40,766 bases of DNA from Methanobacteriota archaeon. Its GTDB lineage: Archaea > Thermoplasmatota > Thermoplasmata > Methanomassiliicoccales > UBA472. Shown here one piece after another: positions 24,232 to 30,393 of the stretch (position 1 is the first letter of the stretch; the number at the start of each line of letters is the position of its first letter). A program made the translations under genes and the position numbers. The stretch is taken from assembly GCA_021372315.1 (NCBI GenBank), contig JAJFUT010000117.1:1-40766 (forward strand). The letters run 5' to 3'. The notes under the pieces were generated by a model, which did no database searches, was not told the origin of the DNA, and saw only the letters and a list, made by a program, of their open reading frames with translations.

Positions 24232-25179
24232 TCAGAAGTCCTCTGGAAGACCCGCGGCCCTGATCCCCATGTCGAAGCATCCGATGCCAGCGACGGCACC
24301 GATCGTCCCGCGCCTGCCAGTGACCTCGATGAGCCTCAGTCCGTTCCTCTTCGCCACGTCCATGGCCACGTCGACGGTCAATATCTCCTTCTTGGCGCGG
24401 AGGCCGTACTGTACGACCTCCTCCGGGACCTTGAGTCCCTGGAACACGACGATCATCGTTTCCTTCGAGAACGTGGCCTTTCTGATGCTCTCTTCGAAAT
24501 ACGAGAGCAGCGACTCGACGTCCTTCTCCTCGACAGCGAACGAAACGCCTACCGCGACGCAGTTCGTCGTCTTCTCGGGCACGTTCGGATTCAGCTGCAC
24601 GATCTTGTGCTCCAGCATATGCCCGATCTTGCATTCCCTTGCGACGGACAATAGCATGGACCAGGACGCGCCCCTCTCCTTGGTGTCGGTGTCGTCGACG
24701 GCGATGACGATCCGGACCATCTTCGGAAGGGTCACGGTCACCTCGATCTCGTGCGCGCCGCCGATCTTGGCGTCGTCTGGGTACTCGGCCATTATCGTGC
24801 CCGGTCCCTGTGGCATGCATGCGCCGATCCCGACGCTTGCGCCAGCAAGTCCGACCCAGGTCGTCTTGACGACGTCCCCCTCGACCTTCAAGGCCTTGAT
24901 CCCCTGCCCGCCGACGTCCTTCGACGCGGGTCCGAAGCGGACCTCCTCCTCTCCGATGATCGTGTCCATTATGAGCGTCGTCCCTTCGACCCTGATGTCG
25001 CGGAGAACGCCCTTCGCGCGCTTCCTGTTGCAAGCATCCCATTCGACAGGCCCCTTCGCAGAGCATTCCTCGATTATCTGCGCGACTCCGTTCTTCTCAT
25101 CGACAAGGGCGTAGATCCCTCTGCAGAACATCTTTCCATACTTCTGCCTGATCTCGTCGGGCATCATCTTGACAGTCAT
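24232..25179 (-). CDS. Methanogenesis marker protein 11-like (TiaS-related)
   Basis: This protein of about 315 residues has the diagnostic MVRIVIAVDDTDTKERGASWSM at mid-protein. The DDTD motif is shared with TiaS, the agmatinylcytidine synthetase of archaeal tRNA-Ile, but the zinc-ribbon and OB parts of TiaS are missing. The N-terminal half (PVEWDACNRKRAKGVLRDI; GPASKDVGGQGIKAL) and the C-terminal GRRGTIGAVAGIGCFDMGIRAAGLPEDF match my recollection of methanogenesis marker 11, a family restricted to methanogens and relatives. Its function is unknown. The ATG at 25179 is chosen; an in-frame ATG at 25215 with GGAGTGC just before it is a serious alternative adding 12 residues. It is the main single-gene sign of a methanogen in this window. 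Confidence 0.85.
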   Translation of the reverse strand: MTVKMMPDEIRQKYGKMFCRGIYALVDEKNGVAQIIEECSAKGPVEWDACNRKRAKGVLRDIRVEGTTLIMDTIIGEEEVRFGPASKDVGGQGIKALKVEGDVVKTTWVGLAGASVGIGACMPQGPGTIMAEYPDDAKIGGAHEIEVTVTLPKMVRIVIAVDDTDTKERGASWSMLLSVARECKIGHMLEHKIVQLNPNVPEKTTNCVAVGVSFAVEEKDVESLLSYFEESIRKATFSKETMIVVFQGLKVPEEVVQYGLRAKKEILTVDVAMDVAKRNGLRLIEVTGRRGTIGAVAGIGCFDMGIRAAGLPEDF

Positions 25180-25228
25180 TTGAATACCAACATCCGAAGG
25201 CAATCGAACATGCACTCCAGCGATAAAA

Positions 25229-26101
25229 TCATTTTGCAGACAGAAAACGGCCAGGAAGGTCCGGCATATCGATGGCGCTCACGTTGCCAGCGTCGTCCCT
25301 GTAAACTAGGAACTTGCCCTTGAGGCCGACGACCTTTCCCTTATGGCGTCCGACCGTCTCCTTGAGGTCGACCTTCCCCTTCCCGATGTCCTTCAGGGGG
25401 TACCCGTCAAGTCGTTCGAGCGGCTCCCGCAGAACATCGTACTTCCCGGAAAGGTAATCGATGTGCTCCTTGTAGATCTGCTCGATCCGGTTCCAGGAGA
25501 CCGAACCCGACAGGAGGGCCACCGCCTTCTTCCTCGGGACGAACTGCGTGACGCGGAGAAGCTGGGATATCCCCTTCTCAGCCTTCCTCCCTTCGAGCCT
25601 GTTCGCCGCCCTGACAAGGGGGACGATGGCGTCCGCCCCCTGTTCGATGCCTCTCCCTTCCAGCCTTGTGCTTGTCGTCATCCCTATCTTCGCGTTCTCC
25701 CCGAAGAACGCCATATAGACCGTGTGCTCCTTCCTGCAGATGCCTGACGCGCACCTCTCGCCGTTGCACATCGGTTCGAATATGCACTGCTGATGCTCGA
25801 TCCACGCTGACGCGCATCGCGGGCATTGATCGAACTTGGAGACTGGCATGGCCTCGGGGCATCGATGATATCCGTCGTGGTCGAACCTACCTACGCACCG
25901 TTTCGTCGAGGAGACCTCCCAGTCTATCTCCGAAAGGGGGACCGTGTCCGCCTTGTCGTCCCTTTGGACGTACCAGAAAAGCATCGGGCGGTATTCCTCC
26001 CACTCGAAGTCGATGACGTGGTTCCCGCGCGGCATCGGAACTTTGGTTTGAAGGAGGGTGTCTGCCCTGACGAACATCGACCGAGGACGGTCATCAAGCA
26101 T
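25229..26101 (-). CDS. DUF2797 family protein
   Basis: A protein of up to 290 residues; an in-frame ATG at 26077 would give 282, and the sequence does not decide. It contains several Cys/His pairs: KRCVGRFDHDGYHRCPEAM, FDQCPRCASAW, QQCIFEPMCNGERC and GICRKEH, suggesting zinc or Fe-S binding in the first half. VYMAFFGENAKIGMTTSTRLEGRGIEQGADAIVPL follows, which resembles a GIY-YIG-type fold and is the signature of DUF2797. The C-terminus has a small beta-rich domain (GKVVGLKGKFLVYRDDAGNVSAID). Function is unknown. It heads the leftward run ending at the radical SAM gene. Confidence 0.82.
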   Translation of the reverse strand: MLDDRPRSMFVRADTLLQTKVPMPRGNHVIDFEWEEYRPMLFWYVQRDDKADTVPLSEIDWEVSSTKRCVGRFDHDGYHRCPEAMPVSKFDQCPRCASAWIEHQQCIFEPMCNGERCASGICRKEHTVYMAFFGENAKIGMTTSTRLEGRGIEQGADAIVPLVRAANRLEGRKAEKGISQLLRVTQFVPRKKAVALLSGSVSWNRIEQIYKEHIDYLSGKYDVLREPLERLDGYPLKDIGKGKVDLKETVGRHKGKVVGLKGKFLVYRDDAGNVSAIDMPDLPGRFLSAK

Positions 26102-26248
26102 TATGATGCTTTTCCATGGTCCTTCGAAAGTGAAAAAGTGATGATCCGTAGAGGAACGATCCCTGTCGATGCGATGAGCAGGACGAGGCCCTGGATCCGA
26201 GCCTTGCGGCGGAGTTTGAAAAATGACCGACCGTCGCCCTTTTCATCA

Positions 26249-26264
26249 TGCCAGCATGCTGGCA
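26249..26264. promoter_or_regulatory. 16-bp perfect palindrome
   Basis: TGCCAGCATGCTGGCA is a perfect palindrome in the 238-base divergent gap, about 40 bases upstream of the TATA box for the small membrane protein gene. It is a strong candidate operator for that gene or for the leftward DUF2797 run. Confidence 0.5.
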
Positions 26265-26298
26265 GAACATTATCAATATTGAGCGTGTTCCTAAAAAA

Positions 26299-26309
26299 AA
26301 TATTTATAG
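26299..26309 (+). promoter_or_regulatory. TATA box for small membrane protein
   Basis: AAATATTTATA is centred about 36 bases before the ATG at 26340, leaving a leader of about ten bases without a Shine-Dalgarno. Confidence 0.6.
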
Positions 26310-26339
26310 GATGTACGTAGCCTGGTAATCAGTCGTAAC

Positions 26340-26612
26340 ATGATGGACATAGCTATAAGCATAATATCGACAACGACGACATCGGCTTCGTCCGCGGTCT
26401 CTTTGACCACCGCGATCGGTATCGGTGTAGGCGGAGCGCTAATAGCCATCCTTTTGATCATGTTGCTATCCTCAAGGGAGATCATCACAGCATCGTCCAA
26501 GAGGTCCAGGAAGGTCCTGGCGATGATGGACGCGGTCATCATACCTTTGCTCGTCGTTTTCTCCCTGACGATCGTGTTCCAGGTGCTCGAGATCGTCGCG
26601 CCGATCGCGTGA
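26340..26612 (+). CDS. Small two-helix membrane protein (hypothetical)
   Basis: This 90-residue product (87-90 depending on which of two tandem ATGs is used) starts with a Ser/Thr-rich stretch (STTTTSASSAVSLTTA). A glycine-rich helix at about residues 29-47 follows, then a basic cytoplasmic loop SSKRSRKVLA and a second helix at about 62-84. The N-terminus is not a typical cleavable signal peptide. No family is recognised. The clear TATA box and upstream palindrome, together with its monocistronic arrangement, argue for a regulated, real gene. Confidence 0.7.
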   Translation: MMDIAISIISTTTTSASSAVSLTTAIGIGVGGALIAILLIMLLSSREIITASSKRSRKVLAMMDAVIIPLLVVFSLTIVFQVLEIVAPIA

Positions 26613-26693
26613 ACGCCGTCGGCAACTTCCATCAATCCGTTATTGCTCGATCCTAGCTCACGGGACGTTCTAGGGTCCTCTGCTTCTCCGATA

Positions 26694-26701
26694 CTTTAAA
26701 T
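26694..26701 (+). promoter_or_regulatory. TATA box for DUF6448 gene
   Basis: CTTTAAAT is centred about 37 bases before the ATG at 26735. Confidence 0.5.
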
Positions 26702-26734
26702 CATCACGAACCGAATCGATACCGATGATGTGTC

Positions 26735-27265
26735 ATGCCACCTCACTGCGATACGATGGACGGCCCTGTCGTAAAGGCGTGCAGAAAGGCCTTCGAGACC
26801 GATAATGTCAATCTAGTCCTTCCCTGGGTCCCTGAATCGGACGAGGGAGAGGTCAGAGAGGCCTTCAAGCGCGTCCAAAGGGTACGGAAGAAATGGGACA
26901 GCGAATCGAACGATATCGTCGAGCTCTGGTTCTTCGAGACGGTCGTGCGCCTCCACAGGGCGGGAGAGGACGAGCCTTACACCGGTCTCAAACCGGCCGG
27001 CCTCGATTGGGGTCCAGTGCTGCCGATGACCGAGAAGGCAACGGTATCGGGCGACCCAGGCGAAGTGATCAAGCTGATAACGGGGCAGGTCGAGCACGTC
27101 CTGTTCGAGCGGTTCATGAACATGGTGAACAAGGGCAAGTTCGACCCCAACGACGTCCACAAGGCAAGGGAGTACGTCCACGCCGAGCTCGGTTTCGTCC
27201 TGTACGCGCACAAGCTATGGTCTTACCTCGAGAGCGGAGGGGCGACGCTGGAGCATCACGTTTGA
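26735..27265 (+). CDS. DUF6448 family protein
   Basis: This 176-residue protein opens with the family hallmark PPHCDTMDGPVVKACRKA. It is otherwise mostly helical: VREAFKRVQRVRKKW, ELWFFETVVRLHRAGEDEPYTGLKPAG, and KAREYVHAELGFVLYAHKLWSYLE. The HCDTMDGP motif and scattered His residues suggest metal binding, but no biochemical function is known to me. Some relatives in bacteria carry signal peptides; this one does not. It converges on kptA with a 26-base gap. Confidence 0.8.
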   Translation: MPPHCDTMDGPVVKACRKAFETDNVNLVLPWVPESDEGEVREAFKRVQRVRKKWDSESNDIVELWFFETVVRLHRAGEDEPYTGLKPAGLDWGPVLPMTEKATVSGDPGEVIKLITGQVEHVLFERFMNMVNKGKFDPNDVHKAREYVHAELGFVLYAHKLWSYLESGGATLEHHV

Positions 27266-27271
27266 AAAAAA
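27265..27271 (-). terminator. T-run terminator for kptA
   Basis: On the minus strand this is a run of seven T, about 20 bases after the kptA stop. Confidence 0.4.
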
Positions 27272-27291
27272 TGATGTAGGAAGGCCACCGC

Positions 27292-27948
27292 TTATTGGAT
27301 GACCTCTTCCTCAGGCTCTTCGGCCCTCTTGAGGAACTCAGCTGGTATGCTGGCCGCGAGGAACACGGTCCTGCCAGCCTGGCCGATGACGAGGCCGCTC
27401 GCGATGGCCCCCTTCGCATCTATCTCTAGAATGACGGGTTGTTCGGTCCTCACCTTGCCAGCGCTCAACGCGTCGGCGTACGTCTTGGAAAGATGGACCA
27501 TCTTCCTGTCTGACGGCTTCAGGCCGGTCTCAAGGACGATGTCGGTCTCCTCCTCGGTGGTCGGATAGTAGAGGGTGTCTGGGATGTGCTCTGTCGGGAG
27601 CTTGAGGTCCAGCTCTATGGAGTGGCCGTACGTGGCCCTGATCTGGTCATTGCTTACCTGGTATCTTCCCTTCGGGTCCGTCTCGATGATCGCGATGATG
27701 TGATGGGGTCGGATCCAGTGGTTCCTGCGGCTCTGGTCCTTCATCGCGTTGACGAACTGCCTGAGGTCGACGAACCCCTGATCGTCCATCTCGAGGCCGA
27801 ACTTCTCTGGGAAGTGTCTCAGGACACCTGCCATCGTCCTTCCGATCTGCTCTAGCTCCTGATCGTTCATCAAGAACTTGCCTTCCTCGCCGCAGACGGG
27901 GCAGGACTCCCCGCGGAAATATCCATGATCGTCGCATTCCTTCAACAT
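27292..27948 (-). CDS. kptA: RNA 2'-phosphotransferase KptA/Tpt1
   Basis: The protein has 218 residues. The N-terminus carries the zinc-binding leader of archaeal KptA (CDDHGYFRGESCPVCGEEG, residues 5-23). The catalytic domain follows: LRHFPEKFGLEMDDQGFVDL, RNHWIRPHHI with catalytic Arg and His, QIRATYGHS, and TLYYPTTEEETDIVLETGLKPSDRKMVHLS for NAD binding. The family removes an internal 2'-phosphate from RNA using NAD, yielding ADP-ribose cyclic phosphate. The physiological target in archaea is unclear. A minus-strand TATA-like GATTTAAGCC at 27973-27982 lies about 29 bases before the ATG, so the message is probably leaderless or nearly so. Confidence 0.94.
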   Translation of the reverse strand: MLKECDDHGYFRGESCPVCGEEGKFLMNDQELEQIGRTMAGVLRHFPEKFGLEMDDQGFVDLRQFVNAMKDQSRRNHWIRPHHIIAIIETDPKGRYQVSNDQIRATYGHSIELDLKLPTEHIPDTLYYPTTEEETDIVLETGLKPSDRKMVHLSKTYADALSAGKVRTEQPVILEIDAKGAIASGLVIGQAGRTVFLAASIPAEFLKRAEEPEEEVIQ

Positions 27949-28072
27949 GACGGAGCCCTCAACAGAATTTTCGGCTTAAATCTTTTCGGGTGGGGTAGCG
28001 AATGATGATTAGGAAGGCGCTACGGCTCCGCTGAGGCGGTCCTCGGAGGCGCACGCTCGATGACGAACGTGG

Positions 28073-28109
28073 TCCGTTCGCCTGCCTGGACGCTGCTGGC
28101 GCGAACGGA
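28073..28109. ncRNA. Possible structured RNA: strong hairpin in the gap
   Basis: TCCGTTC-GCC (28073-28082) pairs with GGC-GC-GAACGGA (28098-28109): ten pairs with a two-base bulge. Smaller hairpins adjoin it (CGAAC/GTTCG at about 28064-28080 and CCGC/GCGG at about 28028-28038). This suggests an RNA gene or regulatory element, but no family is recognised and the strand is unknown. Confidence 0.25.
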
Positions 28110-28274
28110 GATGAGACTATGGGGCATGGAGGGCAAGGAAGGGCCGAAAAATGTTCAATTGTCTAATTTCAGCCCTCGGCGCAACATGAAAATCAATCAT
28201 ATGTACAGTGAATCATATTTTCATTAGGCATATATCTAATTATTAATGATTTAGAACAGGGACCATCTTAAGGG

Positions 28275-28403
28275 CTATTTGCCGTTCGTGGTGCGCTTGT
28301 ACATATCGTACGTCTGGCCGTTCATGCGGGTCGATCGCCGGCTGGCCGTCAGGATCGGGGCGGTATCGAAGGGAGGCCCCTGTCCGATAGTACACTTGCG
28401 CAC
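28275..28403 (-). CDS. Possible 42-residue microprotein
   Basis: A frame from GTG at 28403 to TAG at 28275 has high G/C at third codon positions like real genes here and encodes a basic peptide ending MNGQTYDMYKRTTNGK. There is no good ribosome binding site, and the same bases form the inverted repeat at 28290-28404, so it competes with the structured-leader interpretation. Confidence 0.25.
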   Translation of the reverse strand: MRKCTIGQGPPFDTAPILTASRRSTRMNGQTYDMYKRTTNGK

Positions 28404-28404
28404 C
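28290..28404 (+). promoter_or_regulatory. Inverted repeat enclosing a structured leader before the FAD oxidase gene
   Basis: GGTGCGCTTGTAC (28290-28302) and GTACACTTGCGCACC (28390-28404) can pair over eleven bases (GGTGCGC/GCGCACC plus GTAC/GTAC) with a small internal loop. Inside are CGATC/GATCG and GCC-GGCT-GGC hairpins. The closing stem ends 22 bases before the downstream ATG and just before its GGGAGGT, a position suited to a riboswitch or protein-binding RNA. Confidence 0.35.
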
Positions 28405-28425
28405 TTGTCCGGGAGGTAGAACTCG

Positions 28426-30393
28426 ATGGAATCTAGCGCTCAGGGGTGCACATCGGTCGAGGCCGGCGCACAGCAGTTCGATGCCAAGGAAGAGCCCAAA
28501 ACAGGTCTGGCCGTGGACATCGGTGCACAAGGGATACCGGGGCTCCGCGTCGTCTCCGGGAAGGGCGAGATGATGCTCTTCTCAAGGGACCAATCGGACA
28601 TACCCCAGTTGCTCAAGGACATGCTTCTCAACTACAGGCCGGACGCGGTCGTCCAGCCATCCACGGCCGAGGCCATCGTCGCCATTCTGGGTTACGCCGA
28701 GAGGCGGGACCTGAAGGTCGTACCGCGCGGCATCTCGTCCTCGCCGTTCGGCGGGGCGGTGCCAGTCGACGGAGGGATCGTGATCGACCTCAGTTCGATG
28801 AACGGGATCATCAACGTCGACCCTTCGCAAAAACGAGCCACGGTCCTCGCAGGGGCCAGATGGAGCGACATCGACCATGAGCTCGGCAAATCAGGGCTGA
28901 GGCTCATCACATCGCCATCGAGCAAGTTCTCGACGGTCGGAGGATGGATCGCAGGAGGGGGCATCGGCATAGGCTCTCTCGGCGGTGGGCATCTGAGCGA
29001 GAACGTTCTGACGGTCAAGGTCGCCAATCCGAAGGGTGTAAGGACGTACGTCAAGGGGGAGGAGGACTTCCGCCGCCTGTTCGGGAGCGAGGGGCAGCTC
29101 GGCGTCATCGTCGAAGCTACCATGATGGTCAAGACGAAGGACCCCAGCTCGAAGCCTCACCTCATCGTCCTGCAGGAACTGAAGGACGCGATCGACCTGG
29201 CCATCTCACTAAAACGCCTCGACCCCATACCCGAGGACCTCATCTACTTCAGCCCGAACAAGATGGCCTACAGCAACGACCTGCTTCATCTGGACATACT
29301 TCCCCAGGGGCACGCTCTCCTCGTCACGTCATCGAACGAGGCGTCCGAGAAGGCCATCGTCTCCTTGATGGCATCGAAGGGCGTGACCGAGGCGGGGGAG
29401 CATCTCGCAAGGCTCCTGTCGCACGACAGGTACTTCCCGATGAAGCTCAGGAGGATCGGGCCAGGGATGCTCGGCGCGGAGGTATTGACGCCGACGGCGA
29501 AGCTCGAAGACATGCTGGCGAAGGCCGAGGAACTGTGCGAGGCGTTCGCCCTCGACCCCCTTTTGGAGGTTCATTTCCTCCAGGGGAAGGACTCCCTCAT
29601 GCTCTGTTACTATCCGACCGACCAGGGGAATCAGATGCTGTACGCCCTCGACGCCGTCAAGTCCATGATCGTGACGGCCTCGCTGGTCGACATGGGCGCT
29701 AGGCCCTATTCCCTGGGCATATGGAACAACTCCTTCGTGGACTCGCTTCCCGAGGAGGAGATGACGGGCATGTCCCGATCGAAGAAGAGGATGGACCCGA
29801 GCCAGATGTTCAACTCGGGGAAGTACTTCAAGCTCAAGGGCAGGACGTTCGGCATCCCATCGATGCTCTTGACCCCGATGGTCGCCGGAAACGGGCTGAA
29901 GATCATGTCTTCGATGTCCAGCACGCTCTCTCCGTTCCTCAGGGCCGCAACGGCGGTCGCGAAGAGGACGATGGGACCGAAGAGCAGGGACCCGCTCAAG
30001 GAACTGGCCGACCAGTGTGCAATGTGCGGCGCCTGCGTCGCCGTATGCCCGGCGTACAACCTGATCGGCGACGAGAGGGTCACCGCCAGAGGCAAGCTCG
30101 TCACTGCAAGGACGCTGATCGACGGCGGCAAGATATCGGAGGAGCACGCGCAGAGGACGTTCCTATGCATGAGATGCAAGGCCTGCGAACAGGTCTGCCA
30201 GTCGAAGCTCGGACTGATGGACGCCTATGACGACCTTGAATCGCGGCTCGAGAAGCGTTACAAGAGGGACGCCAAGGAGATCGAGGCGTTCGTCAAGTTC
30301 GCGGAGTCATCGGACATCTACGAGGAGCTGATCGACAAGGGTCTGGTGCTTGGTTCACCCAAGAACGGCATGGGAGGTGAGCGCGATGTATGA
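28426..30393 (+). CDS. FAD-linked hydroxyacid-oxidase-type Fe-S flavoprotein
   Basis: This 655-residue protein has the GlcD/D-lactate-dehydrogenase layout. An FAD-binding type 4 domain occupies about residues 65-230 (RPDAVVQPSTAEAIVAIL; PRGISSSPFGGAVPVDGGIVIDLS; STVGGWIAGGGIGIGSLGGG; LFGSEGQLGVIVEATM), followed by an FAD-oxidase C-terminal substrate domain to about 460. Two [4Fe-4S] motifs close the protein: CAMCGACVAVCP (about 531) and CMRCKACEQVCQ (about 581). The last motif has Gln where Pro is usual. No CCG (heterodisulfide-reductase-like) domain follows, unlike many GlcF-type fusions. GGGAGGT precedes the ATG at 28426. It overlaps the next gene by eight bases. The likely role is electron input from a 2-hydroxyacid, or exchange with a soluble carrier, into the GltS-like subunits downstream; substrate is unknown. 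Confidence 0.88.
   Translation: MESSAQGCTSVEAGAQQFDAKEEPKTGLAVDIGAQGIPGLRVVSGKGEMMLFSRDQSDIPQLLKDMLLNYRPDAVVQPSTAEAIVAILGYAERRDLKVVPRGISSSPFGGAVPVDGGIVIDLSSMNGIINVDPSQKRATVLAGARWSDIDHELGKSGLRLITSPSSKFSTVGGWIAGGGIGIGSLGGGHLSENVLTVKVANPKGVRTYVKGEEDFRRLFGSEGQLGVIVEATMMVKTKDPSSKPHLIVLQELKDAIDLAISLKRLDPIPEDLIYFSPNKMAYSNDLLHLDILPQGHALLVTSSNEASEKAIVSLMASKGVTEAGEHLARLLSHDRYFPMKLRRIGPGMLGAEVLTPTAKLEDMLAKAEELCEAFALDPLLEVHFLQGKDSLMLCYYPTDQGNQMLYALDAVKSMIVTASLVDMGARPYSLGIWNNSFVDSLPEEEMTGMSRSKKRMDPSQMFNSGKYFKLKGRTFGIPSMLLTPMVAGNGLKIMSSMSSTLSPFLRAATAVAKRTMGPKSRDPLKELADQCAMCGACVAVCPAYNLIGDERVTARGKLVTARTLIDGGKISEEHAQRTFLCMRCKACEQVCQSKLGLMDAYDDLESRLEKRYKRDAKEIEAFVKFAESSDIYEELIDKGLVLGSPKNGMGGERDV

Larger units (their letters stand above)
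27949..28425. other. 477-base gene-free gap with GC-rich structured segments
   Basis: The gap separates divergent kptA and the glutamate-synthase-like operon. It has three parts: a GC-rich stretch (about 28000-28140) with a strong hairpin, an AT-rich stretch (about 28145-28260) with direct repeats AATCATAT at 28195 and 28211 and a TATA-like GCATATATCTAA at 28229-28240, and a GC-rich stretch (28280-28410) enclosed by a long inverted repeat. If the TATA element drives the downstream operon its leader would be about 165 bases, unusually long for this window. No tRNA or known RNA was recognised. Confidence 0.6.

Noticed and set aside
24179-25066. Minus-strand alternative frame within the marker-11 gene
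   Set aside because: The product is a run of Arg, Gly and Asp typical of out-of-frame reading of GC-rich genes.
26094-26276. 60-codon minus-strand frame in the gap upstream of DUF2797
   Set aside because: It overlaps the start of the DUF2797 gene and the palindrome, has no ribosome binding site, and its Ser/Arg/His-rich composition is not protein-like.
27985-28025. GGGTGGGGTAGC stretch resembling the D-arm region of a tRNA
   Set aside because: No anticodon arm, T-arm (GTTCRA) or acceptor stem could be built around it.
28426-30393. Straight annotation as glycolate oxidase GlcD or D-lactate dehydrogenase
   Set aside because: The fold agrees, but the operon partners are glutamate-synthase subunits and the CCG domain of GlcF-type fusions is missing, so the substrate cannot be named.
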